A stretch of 64,000 bases of DNA from the NCBI RefSeq assembly GCF_007829335.1, contig NZ_VIWO01000003.1, positions 620,001 to 684,000 on the forward strand, in the 5' to 3' direction. Shown one piece after another: positions 18,583 through 27,021 of the stretch (position 1 is the first letter of the stretch; each line of letters opens with the position of its first letter). Under the pieces are notes generated by a model, which was given only the letters and a program-made list of their open reading frames with translations, was not told the origin of the DNA and ran no database searches. Made by a program: the position numbers and the translations under genes. The DNA comes from Chitinophaga polysaccharea (GTDB lineage Bacteria > Bacteroidota > Bacteroidia > Chitinophagales > Chitinophagaceae).

Positions 18583-19764
18583 ATGGGTAAACTTACCGAA
18601 GAAGAAATAGAAATTTATTTCACATTGAAGCTGTCGAATGCTTTACCTGACCGGGAACTGAACAGCTTAAACGAAATGATGGAAGACGACCCGGCCTTAA
18701 AGGCCAGGTGGGAGGAGTTTTGTTCGCGTTATGCTCATGAAGATATCGATAGTCATTTTGTCAGGCTCCATGATGATCGCTTATGGGAACCATTAGCTCC
18801 CATCGAAAGGCCTGCACCAGTAATTGAAAGAAAAAGGCAACGGCCATTATCCATATTGGCTTCCCCCAAAAGCGGCATAGCAGCCTTATTAGCTGCAGCC
18901 GCGTTATTGGCGATCATCCTTTTGGCATACAAAGGGAATTATTTCGCCCCGGCTAAACCTAAACTAGCTGTTAATGCTCCGGCGCAACCAAGCGGGAAAA
19001 ACACCCGCCTGGTACTCCCGGATGGCAGAAGTATCAACCTGGATGATGAAAGAACACATTTCAGTCAATATGGCATTCAATTCGATCGCAGCAGGGGAGC
19101 GCTCCTGGTAAAAGCACCCGCAGAAATGAACGGTACCGGCCAGCTGATAGTACCGCCCGGTAAAATCTTTAGCCTCCAGCTAAACGATGGGTCAGATATA
19201 CAAATAAATGCCAATACTACCATATCCCTGCCCCTTGCATTCTCTGGCAGTAAAAGAGAAATATGGATTAACGGAGAAGCCTATATTAACGTAGCCAAAG
19301 ACCCCGGTCGCATGTTTATGGTACATACGCGTAACGGAGATATACAGGTGCTGGGAACCGCCTTTAACGTCAATACCTACGATAATAATCATACCCGGGT
19401 AGCATTGGTAAGCGGCGCCGTAAATATTCAGACGGCTAAGCAAAAGATGCTCCTGAAAGCCGGTACCACCGCTACAACGACCAGCAACGATGAAATTGTG
19501 GTACACAACACCAATCAAGGCACAGAGCTGTCCTGGAAAGAAGGCCGCTATTTCTTCCAGAATGCAGGTATCGCTGAAATTAAAGCAGTGCTGGAGAGAT
19601 GGTATGGGGTGTCTGTAGTAGTGAATAACAATCCTTCCCTGGTGGATCTCCGGTTTACCGGTGGCGTTAATAAAGACGAAGACATCAAAATATTCCTGGA
19701 TAACCTGAGTGCCGTCACCCAACTTACCTACCAGGTCCATCCCGGACAGGTTATTTTAAATTAA
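18583..19764 (+). CDS. FecR-family anti-sigma factor without adjacent sigma gene
   Basis: A 393-residue single-pass regulator. The N-terminal cytoplasmic part (1-85) precedes a membrane segment at about 94-111, a FecR domain (about 150-270, VLGTAFNVNTYD) and a C-terminal DUF4974-like domain (about 310-393, RFTGGVNKDEDIKIF). It is divergent from the STN-bearing susC at 18118 and is its likely partner. Unlike the three other FecR genes here, no ECF sigma gene is beside it, so its sigma factor must be encoded elsewhere. Confidence 0.92.
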   Translation: MGKLTEEEIEIYFTLKLSNALPDRELNSLNEMMEDDPALKARWEEFCSRYAHEDIDSHFVRLHDDRLWEPLAPIERPAPVIERKRQRPLSILASPKSGIAALLAAAALLAIILLAYKGNYFAPAKPKLAVNAPAQPSGKNTRLVLPDGRSINLDDERTHFSQYGIQFDRSRGALLVKAPAEMNGTGQLIVPPGKIFSLQLNDGSDIQINANTTISLPLAFSGSKREIWINGEAYINVAKDPGRMFMVHTRNGDIQVLGTAFNVNTYDNNHTRVALVSGAVNIQTAKQKMLLKAGTTATTTSNDEIVVHNTNQGTELSWKEGRYFFQNAGIAEIKAVLERWYGVSVVVNNNPSLVDLRFTGGVNKDEDIKIFLDNLSAVTQLTYQVHPGQVILN

Positions 19765-19880
19765 AACGACATCAGCCCGACCGTTTCGTATTTCCCCGTT
19801 TTTCTAACAACTTATCCCGCTTTGTAAAGCTACTTCTCTGCTATGCAGGTATAATTTTATGCCTTCATCAAAGCTGTTTT

Positions 19881-20570
19881 ATGCTAAAGAAATATCTTAT
19901 CTTCCTGCTCTTTCTTAGCGTTGCTACGCGAAGTAATGCCCAGGCGGACACCAGTAAAGTATACCGGGTAGCCGTACTCTTGTATCCCGGCGTGGAATTA
20001 CTCGATTTCGCCGGTGCTACCGATGTATTTGTAAAAGCTGCCGGAGTAACCGGGGGGAAGTACCAGGTATATTCCCTGGCAATGACCCCGGAGATCGTAT
20101 CCACTGAACGCAACACCATCGCGATACGGCCCGGGTACAGCGGGCAGGGGGCCTTTCCTCCGCCAGATATCCTGGTGATCCCTGGCGCGCCCCTGGAAAC
20201 CATCGATTCATTGATGAGTAATGCCGCTTTTATGGGGTGGCTCAGGCGGTTAACAGACGGGGCCGGGGTGATGATGTCGGTATGTACCGGGGCTTATTTC
20301 CTGGCACAGGCCGGACTGCTCAAAGATAAGCCGGCTACCACGCACTGGTATGCTTCAACGGATTTCGGGACGCGGTATCCCGGTACCCGGCTGGTAAGGG
20401 ATGTACGGTATGTGGACGCCGGCCGCCTGGTCACTGCATCCGGCGTATCGTCCGGTATCGACGGGGCGTTGCATATGGTGGAGAAATATAGTGGACCGGC
20501 CATCGCAGCGCTGGTGGCAAAGATTATCCAATATACGCCGCATCACCAGGAGGCCTGGCCATTGAAATAA
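19881..20570 (+). CDS. Exported DJ-1/PfpI-family protein
   Basis: A 229-residue protein with a signal peptide (1-21, ending RSNAQ) and a DJ-1/PfpI glutamine-amidotransferase-like fold. The reactive cysteine is Cys135 in the nucleophile elbow SVCTGAYFL, and LYPGVELLDFAGATDVF near the start is typical of the isonitrile hydratase/AraC-associated subgroup. Export of this fold is less usual than cytosolic forms. It stands alone, ended by a hairpin at 20633-20666. Substrate unknown. Confidence 0.85.
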   Translation: MLKKYLIFLLFLSVATRSNAQADTSKVYRVAVLLYPGVELLDFAGATDVFVKAAGVTGGKYQVYSLAMTPEIVSTERNTIAIRPGYSGQGAFPPPDILVIPGAPLETIDSLMSNAAFMGWLRRLTDGAGVMMSVCTGAYFLAQAGLLKDKPATTHWYASTDFGTRYPGTRLVRDVRYVDAGRLVTASGVSSGIDGALHMVEKYSGPAIAALVAKIIQYTPHHQEAWPLK

Positions 20571-20632
20571 TTTTCCTGGTAACTGCTGACATAGGGTTGT
20601 CACCCCGGGTATCTAACATTGCATCCTGTTCG

Positions 20633-20666
20633 GTTTTTTAGCAAATACACGGGCCTGCTAAAAAAC
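20633..20666. terminator. Hairpin between DJ-1-like gene and beta-barrel gene
   Basis: Arms GTTTTTTAGCA (20633-20643) and TGCTAAAAAAC (20656-20666) pair perfectly over 11 bp with a 12-nt loop. It is 62 bp after the stop codon. A similar TTTTTAGCAAAT stretch recurs at about 20732-20742. Confidence 0.55.
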
Positions 20667-20813
20667 GCTATTTAAAGTCCTTGTAAATATGTAGCTGTAT
20701 ACGGGCATACAGCGGCATATTTGCAGGGCTTTTTAGCAAATTGAACCCGGTAACAGGCAACAATATCGATTAGCTGGCTGTTACACAAGAAAGAACCCGA
20801 TAAAAAGGCAGTT

Positions 20814-21359
20814 ATGAAAAAGTTACTATGCTGTTTACTGCTGTTGCCCGCTTTGGGATTTGCCCAAATCAATAAGTTGTTGAGCGGGTATGTATATGTA
20901 ATGGCGCATGATGGTAGTATTGGTGGAGGATTAACAGGTAACGTGGAATTATTTAATGCCATCGGCATTGGCCCCGGGGTAGAAGTTACCTCCTTTGAAG
21001 GCCGCACCCTGATGCCGGTATTTGCGGACCTGAAAGTAAAGCACCGGTTTAAATACATCGAGCCCTATATCAACGGGCAGTTTGGATATAATGTATACAG
21101 TGTAGACCGTACCGAAAATGTACCCTTGTCTACCGGTGGTGGTCAGCAATCCATTACCTACAACCAGTCGGGTAAATTCTTTTATGGCGCCGGTGCCGGC
21201 GTAGCATGGCACTTCAACACCATGGGCGTTTTTATTTCCTATGTTTACCGGGGATATAAATACCGGTCTCCAAAAAGCATTGCGGAAGACGGGCAGTCGG
21301 TTAATTTCGGTACCCGGTCTGTCAATGCCAATGTATTTACACTGGGCGTTGTATTTTAA
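20814..21359 (+). CDS. Predicted outer membrane beta-barrel protein
   Basis: A 181-residue protein with a signal peptide (MKKLLCCLLLLPALGFAQ) and alternating hydrophobic/glycine-rich strands through to a C-terminal FTLGVVF with a terminal Phe, as in small OmpA-like eight-stranded barrels. No extra domain or catalytic motif is seen. It is convergent with the haem-binding protein gene, with only 6 bp between the stops. Confidence 0.7.
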   Translation: MKKLLCCLLLLPALGFAQINKLLSGYVYVMAHDGSIGGGLTGNVELFNAIGIGPGVEVTSFEGRTLMPVFADLKVKHRFKYIEPYINGQFGYNVYSVDRTENVPLSTGGGQQSITYNQSGKFFYGAGAGVAWHFNTMGVFISYVYRGYKYRSPKSIAEDGQSVNFGTRSVNANVFTLGVVF

Positions 21360-21365
21360 TAAGCA

Positions 21366-21869
21366 CTAAGCTTTTTTCCGCTTAGGCATTACCAGGCTGT
21401 CGGCCGGGTACTTTGCCTGCATCGCTGTACGGATGCCAACACACCAGTCGTTCACTTGTTTTTTCTCGTCAGCACTCAGTTTTGCGTTGGTATGTACCAG
21501 TGTATAGGAAGATAATGGCATACCGCCTTCATTCACTTCTTCAGCTACTTCTCCGATTTTTTTATATTGACGGGCAATGCGATAGCCCAAAAATTCGCTG
21601 AAGTTCAAATGACGTTTACCATCTACAATATGATTATTTAACCACCATGCTACCGGTTGTATCTTTGAATACCAGGGATAAATGGTATTGTTGCTATGAC
21701 AATCATTACAGGCGCGTTGTAATATGGCCTGTACCTCCGGGGAAGCCGGGTAGGCCTTCATAATGTCATGGTCGCTCACTGCAGCGGATACATTGGGCGC
21801 CGGACGAAAGAACTGGATGATGAGCAATATGCCCAGTAATACCCATAAGAGTTTTTTGATGATCTTCAT
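21366..21869 (-). CDS. Haem-binding domain protein (Haem_bd family)
   Basis: A 167-residue protein with an N-terminal membrane anchor or signal segment (about 6-21). A c-type haem motif CNDCHSN is at 54-60, followed by the PWYSKIQPVAWWLNNHI stretch and HLNFSEF that define the Haem_bd domain of Bacteroidetes. It probably acts as a periplasmic electron carrier or haem-binding protein. It is a single gene, far from the oxidase operon. Confidence 0.88.
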   Translation of the reverse strand: MKIIKKLLWVLLGILLIIQFFRPAPNVSAAVSDHDIMKAYPASPEVQAILQRACNDCHSNNTIYPWYSKIQPVAWWLNNHIVDGKRHLNFSEFLGYRIARQYKKIGEVAEEVNEGGMPLSSYTLVHTNAKLSADEKKQVNDWCVGIRTAMQAKYPADSLVMPKRKKA

Positions 21870-22000
21870 GACAATTATTTATAACCTGAAGGTAAAGTAA
21901 TCTCTGGCATTTTGGAAATGCTGTCCCAGGAGTTTAAAAAAATATGTTAACAATAAATTGATATGCAGTTTTTCGGCAGCTAATTACTTTTGGCTGGAAA

Positions 22001-22204
22001 TTGATCTTATGGATATCGAAATGGGTAGACTTCCGGGTGAAGGACGGTCATAGGGCTATCATTGCCTTAATGCCTATTGCCATGGGAATAGGTACCGGCG
22101 CGCAGTTGCATCAGCCATTGGCTATTGCAGTTATCGGTGGATTCATACTGGCGTTACCGTTACTACTAATTGTATTGCGCTGGACGTATTGCAGGCGATC
22201 ATAA
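22001..22204 (+). pseudogene. Remnant of an RND efflux pump C-terminus
   Basis: The reading RVKDGHRAIIALMPIAMG followed by IGTGAQLHQPLAIAVIGGF and LALPLLLIVL matches the last membrane helices of CusA/CzcA/HAE1-type RND pumps. Those proteins exceed 1000 residues, while only about 60 remain here, with no upstream coding part and no good start. It is best read as a decayed fragment left by an old deletion. Confidence 0.7.
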
Positions 22205-22208
22205 ATAA

Positions 22209-22244
22209 CCCGGCGCATTAGCTTGTTTTCGCTGATGCGCCGGG
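22209..22244. terminator. Strong GC-rich bidirectional terminator
   Basis: Arms CCCGGCGCATTAGC (22209-22222) and GCTGATGCGCCGGG (22231-22244) form a 14-bp stem with one G-T wobble and an 8-nt loop, followed by an AT-rich tail ending in TTTTT. It separates the RND remnant from the convergent lipoprotein gene. Confidence 0.75.
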
Positions 22245-22261
22245 CAATAATTAATATATTT

Positions 22262-22639
22262 TTAGCGGTTACAGTCAGCTGTCCAGGTCCTGCCGTTCCT
22301 GGTAAATCCAATCACCAGTTTATCTTTATTAATGGTAATAAGTCCGGTGCCATCTGATCCAACACTTGTTAAGGTGTTAGCGTCTTTTTTTTCAAACTGC
22401 ACGCCGGTGAGGTCCGGAATACCATCAGAAAAACGGAAATCATAACGGGTATCTATCTTGGTAACGAAGACACTGCCATTCGCCTGGCTAATATTTTTTT
22501 CATTATCAATGTAGCCGATTTTTCCCCTGAAGGTGCCTGCAAAAATATCTGTATCTGCCGGGTCAGTATTTTTGCTGCAAGATGCAAATACGATGACGGC
22601 TAATAGTAGTATCCCAATAATTTTAAGCATTGATTTCAT
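22262..22639 (-). CDS. Small lipoprotein of unknown function
   Basis: A 125-residue lipoprotein. The lipobox VFASC puts the lipidated cysteine at 21, followed by a short acidic linker and a beta-rich domain (about 32-125) ending in WTADCNR. A second start three codons in (MLKII) is possible. No family motif is recognised. It stands alone behind a strong terminator. Confidence 0.7.
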   Translation of the reverse strand: MKSMLKIIGILLLAVIVFASCSKNTDPADTDIFAGTFRGKIGYIDNEKNISQANGSVFVTKIDTRYDFRFSDGIPDLTGVQFEKKDANTLTSVGSDGTGLITINKDKLVIGFTRNGRTWTADCNR

Positions 22640-23246
22640 AAACTAAAATTTTTGGTTACAGAATAATAGTCAATGCCCCAAAAGCAATTAACATACCAGA
22701 AGCGTGTTAGGGAAGTATTTTCGTGATCACGCTCATCCTTGTGAAAAAATATATTTACGCTACAATGCTTTATTATGGCGGTTGGTGTGGCTTTTATTTC
22801 ACAAGATATACTGTGGTAAATGCAGCTGCATTAGTTATCGGGGTCGTGCATAGTTTTAATGAAGGGGAACTTTTTTATATTAAAATTATATAGCTTAAAG
22901 AATTATTCCTATATTTATTGAAGCCCTGTTAATTAATAGTAAGCACTAATAGCAAATGCTCTGCTCCGCATTCCACCTGCACAGCAAGCCCCAGCAATTT
23001 ATATAGCAACATCACTTTTTGTTTACGTTGATGTAAATATTCTGTGTGCCTCACGCGGCATATAACTTTTATATCTGCACGAAAACGAAAACTGTTTTAC
23101 TGCCGGCCATTTAATGGTCCGGGCAAAGGGAATACTATTTTTAGCGGAACCAGGCTTATCCTGTATCCGCTAACGGTGAACCGTTGCATAAACCCGAAAT
23201 CCAAAATCTTTTATCCATTTATTTTTTAATCAATTAACTCTTACAG
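22640..23246. other. Long AT-rich intergenic region upstream of the subtilase gene
   Basis: No supported gene. It should carry divergent promoters for the lipoprotein and subtilase genes. A perfect 14-bp palindrome AATGCAGCTGCATT lies at 22819-22832. The 61-codon reading at 23044-23229 lacks any recognisable feature and I do not call it. Confidence 0.45.
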
Positions 23247-24791
23247 ATGAAAACTTCTAATTGGCTGATGACAGGAGTGATGTGCCTGGCCTTGTTCTCC
23301 TGTCAAAAAAATGAAAACGCACAAACAGGCGTCATTTCAAACGAGAAAAACCCTGTGGCGGCAGTTCCCAGATCTGCTATCAATCGCTTTATCCGTGGAA
23401 AATTAGCAGACAGCGGATATTTTAAATGGGAGATGGCGGGCAACGATATTGCCTGGAGTGCCCTGGTGCAGGGAGATAGCATTCTCTCTGTTGGTTATCA
23501 GCCAGCAGATTTCAATGATCTTAGTCATAACATTCATGCGATTGATCTGAATAGTACAAGCTGGAAAGAAGCAAAACAGCAGGTGATTAACCTGATCGTG
23601 GAGAATGAAAAAAAGGGCAATCCTGCCTTGACAGAAAAGGAGGTGGTGTTGTTGTCCCGTAACAAACTGCCGAGTATCAATGTAAAGGTTAGTCGCATGG
23701 CTACACTAAAATCATTGAGGAGCTCTAAGCTGGTGCGCTATGCAGAGCCTATTGGCTATGGCGCCTATATGGCGGGTAAGGTCTCAGACGGCAAAGTAGG
23801 CGTGGAATCTACGTTGCTGAATTTTGGATGCGGCAGTAATAACGCTGAACCAGGCCTGGTGGCTGGCGCCGACTACACAAACATTACGCCCGGTGCAAAG
23901 CAATCCTGGAATTATGCCTATCATAATATTCCGCAGGCCTGGACCAAATCTACCGGCAGTGGTGTAAAAGTAATGATCATTGATACTGGTGTGAGCCCGG
24001 ATCAACCGAATTTGGGCAGTTTGTTTAACCAGGGATTTTCTTCTGGCAGAACTATCCAGAAACTGGTAACTTACCCGGGAGGTACGCCTGATGATCTTTG
24101 TGGGCATGGTACCAGCATGGCTGGTGCTTTGGCTGCACCCAGGGGCACCAGTGGCAGCGCGGCAGGTATTGCCTATAACAGCAACCTGGTAACCGTGCAT
24201 GCTGCTGAAAACGTGGTCATTCTTTCACAAGAGACTGTAACCGGTGTAACCAATGCGTATATCCTTGGCGGAGATGATCCGGATGTAAAGATCATCAGTA
24301 TGAGCCTGGGTACCATCATTGATGTGAGTGTGATCATAGATGCTATCCGTTATGCCTATAACAAACAAAAACTGATCTTTTGTGCTGCCGGTACTTCCAA
24401 TAGCTTTTTCGGAAGTTTTATAGGCGTTATTTTCCCGGCAAATCAGCCGGAAGTATATGCAGTCACCGGTATGAAAGATAACCTTACCGACCGTTGTGGC
24501 AATTGCCACGTAGGAAGCAAGGTAGCGTTTACGGTGGTAATGGAAAAGGCATCCAACAGCCACCTGGCGCTTTCTACGGCCATGACAGGTAATGATCCTT
24601 CTACCGTTGGTGGTTCCTCTGTAGCCACCGCCAGTTGTGCCGGTATTGCTGCTTTGGTATGGAGCAAATATCCTTCTTATCCTAAAGACAGTATTGTGGC
24701 GCGTATGATAAGAGCTGCCAGTTTGAGCCAGCATAAGAGTAACCAGTTTGGTTGGGGGAATGTGGACGCCAGCTTAGCGGTAGGGCAGTAG
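23247..24791 (+). CDS. Subtilisin-like serine protease (S8 family) lipoprotein
   Basis: A 514-residue surface or periplasmic protease. The lipobox ALFSC makes Cys19 the lipidated residue. A long N-terminal region (20-225) precedes the catalytic domain and may act as a propeptide. The triad is Asp246 (MIIDTGVS), His287 (CGHGTSMAG) and Ser458 (GGSSVATASCAG), with the oxyanion-hole Asn385 in AAGTSNS. The usual GTS at the nucleophile is GSS here, a conservative change. A cysteine-rich CGNC motif lies at 417-420. It is ended by a GC hairpin and has no operon partner. Confidence 0.92.
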   Translation: MKTSNWLMTGVMCLALFSCQKNENAQTGVISNEKNPVAAVPRSAINRFIRGKLADSGYFKWEMAGNDIAWSALVQGDSILSVGYQPADFNDLSHNIHAIDLNSTSWKEAKQQVINLIVENEKKGNPALTEKEVVLLSRNKLPSINVKVSRMATLKSLRSSKLVRYAEPIGYGAYMAGKVSDGKVGVESTLLNFGCGSNNAEPGLVAGADYTNITPGAKQSWNYAYHNIPQAWTKSTGSGVKVMIIDTGVSPDQPNLGSLFNQGFSSGRTIQKLVTYPGGTPDDLCGHGTSMAGALAAPRGTSGSAAGIAYNSNLVTVHAAENVVILSQETVTGVTNAYILGGDDPDVKIISMSLGTIIDVSVIIDAIRYAYNKQKLIFCAAGTSNSFFGSFIGVIFPANQPEVYAVTGMKDNLTDRCGNCHVGSKVAFTVVMEKASNSHLALSTAMTGNDPSTVGGSSVATASCAGIAALVWSKYPSYPKDSIVARMIRAASLSQHKSNQFGWGNVDASLAVGQ

Positions 24792-24858
24792 AAAAACATC
24801 TATGGGATAAGGCACTGTTTAGAATAAGGTAAGCGGGGCCGCCATTAGTAAAATAACG

Positions 24859-24882
24859 GTGCCGGGGCGTCTGCCCCGGCAC
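24859..24882. terminator. Hairpin terminator after subtilase gene
   Basis: A perfect 10-bp GC stem GTGCCGGGGC/GCCCCGGCAC with a GTCT loop, 67 bp after the stop codon. On the minus strand the hairpin is followed by a T-rich run, so it can also stop the convergent gene at 24976. Confidence 0.75.
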
Positions 24883-24975
24883 TATCTACGTTGTTACCTG
24901 TTCAAACAATTACACGGAAAGTTACCTCCATGAATGATCATCCCGGGGAAATGCTTACAACAGGTAAACCGCAGA

Positions 24976-25338
24976 TTAATAGATACTGGCGAAAACGGTA
25001 CCTGTAATATTTACATTGTTGAAGGTAGCGTAGCCGGAGCTGGTAGTGATGGATTGCCCGGCAAAAGTAAAGGTATGTGAGCCGGGGGCAGAAGTATACA
25101 TGTTGATGGTATATACACCTGCGGCTAATGGGCCATAGGAAGAACCCGAAGACGGGTCCAGATAGGCGCTGACGTTAGTGGGGCCGTAAAGGTAAATGGA
25201 GCCGGTGTATGTGGTACCATTGTACACATTAAGACCAATACTAAAAAAACGGGCGGTACTGCTTCTTTCAGCGCGGAGCAGGGCTGACGGAAGGGCAACA
25301 AAGGCGCATAGTAACAGGATGCAGCATAATTTTTTCAT
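24976..25338 (-). CDS. Small secreted beta-rich protein of unknown function
   Basis: A 120-residue exported protein. The signal peptide (1-23, CCILLLCAFVALPSALLRA) is followed by a mature part rich in Ser, Thr, Tyr and Gly with alternating strands (SIGLNVYNGTTYTGSIYLYG), which suggests a small beta-sandwich. It ends FASIY. There is no cysteine in the mature part. It is convergent with the subtilase gene. Confidence 0.65.
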   Translation of the reverse strand: MKKLCCILLLCAFVALPSALLRAERSSTARFFSIGLNVYNGTTYTGSIYLYGPTNVSAYLDPSSGSSYGPLAAGVYTINMYTSAPGSHTFTFAGQSITTSSGYATFNNVNITGTVFASIY

Positions 25339-25512
25339 AACAGTTATTTTTTGAGAGGAGGTAACTATCCGTTGTACCGGGGTATAAAGTCATAACAATA
25401 TAATAATCACATTTGGTAAATGCAATGATGCGGGGAGAAAACCATACACTTATCTGGCAGCAGAAAGTCGCGGAATTTTGCTTAAGTTCAGGGCGGAATT
25501 AAAAACTATACT

Positions 25513-26091
25513 ATGCTCCAACGACTCAGCTACTGCCTGTTGCTATTGATCAGCCTGCCGGCCCCGGCTCAGAAAACCACTGAAAACCTTCATTTTACCA
25601 GCAGCAAGCAACAGCTGATTGCGGTATATAAAGGCACTATTTTCGTAAACGGCAACAAAACCTACCAATTGTCGCCCGACAAGATTGTATATAACAGCCG
25701 GCGCAACCGCCTCATTGAAGACGGTGGCAATGTGTTCTTATTCCTGGAGGTGACCGCCGCTCCCAATAAGAACAGGTTGATCGTATTCGGTATCAACAAC
25801 TCCATTGCCGATTCCCTGCTCAGCGCAGTGGCTTCCGATGTAAAAGACTATGACCACGACGGGCAGCTGGAGTTTGGCGGTAGCGAAGCGCCTAAGGCAC
25901 ACCCTTCGGCCGATTCTATCTATTATCTCCCGTCCCGGTTTTATGAAATAAAGAAAGGAAGAATCAATATAGATGCGGAGTATACAGAGAAGATAGATAA
26001 GAAAGTGAATGGCGTATACCTGGCAGATCCGTTAAACAGCAACGGTAATTGTTGTAAAGCCATTCCTAAAACCAAAGGCCGTCCGAAGTAA
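25513..26091 (+). CDS. Exported protein of unknown function
   Basis: A 192-residue protein with a signal peptide (MLQRLSYCLLLLISLPAPAQ). The middle holds an acidic DYDHDGQLEFGG stretch that resembles an EF-hand-like calcium loop (DxDxDG), a weak hint only. The C-terminus is basic. I recognise no family. It ends before a repeat-like hairpin shared with the convergent methyltransferase gene. Confidence 0.65.
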   Translation: MLQRLSYCLLLLISLPAPAQKTTENLHFTSSKQQLIAVYKGTIFVNGNKTYQLSPDKIVYNSRRNRLIEDGGNVFLFLEVTAAPNKNRLIVFGINNSIADSLLSAVASDVKDYDHDGQLEFGGSEAPKAHPSADSIYYLPSRFYEIKKGRINIDAEYTEKIDKKVNGVYLADPLNSNGNCCKAIPKTKGRPK

Positions 26092-26110
26092 TCAGGTAAG
26101 TTAGTCACGC

Positions 26111-26168
26111 AAAGGCGGAAAGCTGCAAAGAGCGTAAGTTTTGTGCTTCTTTGCTGCATTCCGCCTTT
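26111..26168. repeat. Imperfect hairpin of the CGCAAAG-type intergenic repeat
   Basis: Arms of about 20 nt (26111-26130 and 26149-26168) read AAAGGCGGAAAGCTGCAAAG and its near complement. The core resembles the repeat at 39591-39661 (CAAAG / CTTTGCTGC). It lies between convergent gene ends at 26091 and 26177 and can serve as a bidirectional terminator. Confidence 0.6.
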
Positions 26169-26176
26169 TCCATGTC

Positions 26177-26704
26177 TTATTTTCTAGTGAACAGCGCCGC
26201 ATACATATTCCCTGACCGGAACACGGAGGGGCGTTCATTTATTTTAACCGCGTTGCCAAAGCCCTCCCGCCGGAGCAGCTGTACCAGCTCTTTAAAAGGA
26301 ACAGGATAGGGTACCCACGTATTGGCAGAAGAGGTATCGTATTCTACCACCAGGAAAATGCCATTGGGCCGCAGATGTGATTGTACTTCCCGTATAAAAG
26401 CGGTTTTATCGGCCACATAATGAAGGGAGTTAGCCATCAGCAGGCCATCCAGATGTTGCAGGGGCAGCGGTGTTGTTACAAAATCCAGTTGCCCGGTACG
26501 AATGTTTACCCCTGGTGGATCGGGTAAAGACAGCAACTGCACCGGCGCCTTATCAAAGGCGTATATGGTACTGTTGCTACCCAGCAAATGCGCCAGTGCA
26601 AAGGTAAATAAGCCGCTGCCGGCGCCCAGGTCTGCCCATACCTGGTGGGGACTCCTGTTGAAATAAGGGTGATGAATCAGTGAAATAGCATCGCTCAGCT
26701 CCAT
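26177..26704 (-). CDS. Class I SAM-dependent methyltransferase
   Basis: A 175-residue methyltransferase from the preferred ATG at 26704 (MELSDAISLIHHPYF). Motif I for SAM binding is VWADLGAGSGLFTFAL, followed by an acidic residue after strand two (YAFDKAP), a motif IV-like LDGLLMANSLHYV and post-motif RPNGIFLVVEYD. It resembles small UbiE/methyltransferase-11 type enzymes; the methyl acceptor cannot be deduced. It is a single gene on the minus strand. Confidence 0.85.
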   Translation of the reverse strand: MELSDAISLIHHPYFNRSPHQVWADLGAGSGLFTFALAHLLGSNSTIYAFDKAPVQLLSLPDPPGVNIRTGQLDFVTTPLPLQHLDGLLMANSLHYVADKTAFIREVQSHLRPNGIFLVVEYDTSSANTWVPYPVPFKELVQLLRREGFGNAVKINERPSVFRSGNMYAALFTRK

Positions 26705-27021
26705 AGGATGTAAATATACACGACAACCGGAAATTTCCACGAATAGAGGGATACGCGTTTTATCCCGTTGTATAAGTGAAAACCAATATCCTCATAACTG
26801 ACTATAGTGTCCTTAAACGGAAATCCATGCATTTTAGCGCAGGCAAGCGAAGCCATATAACGTGGATCCCTATACGCAGTAAATAATTACGCAAATTTCG
26901 ATGGCACTTCAACTGCCCGATAGATAGTACTTCATCGGAAAGGGCAGTAAAGCGACATATATTGTCTATGTTTTACCGGCCTCCGGACAATTGTCTGGAG
27001 GCCATTTATTTACTGCGGAGA

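Noticed and set aside
22001..22204. 67-codon reading considered as a real small membrane protein
   Set aside because: Its core matches the C-terminal helices of RND pumps too closely, with no start of its own.
23044..23229. 61-codon plus-strand reading upstream of the subtilase
   Set aside because: No signal peptide, motif or plausible start context; more likely part of the untranslated region.
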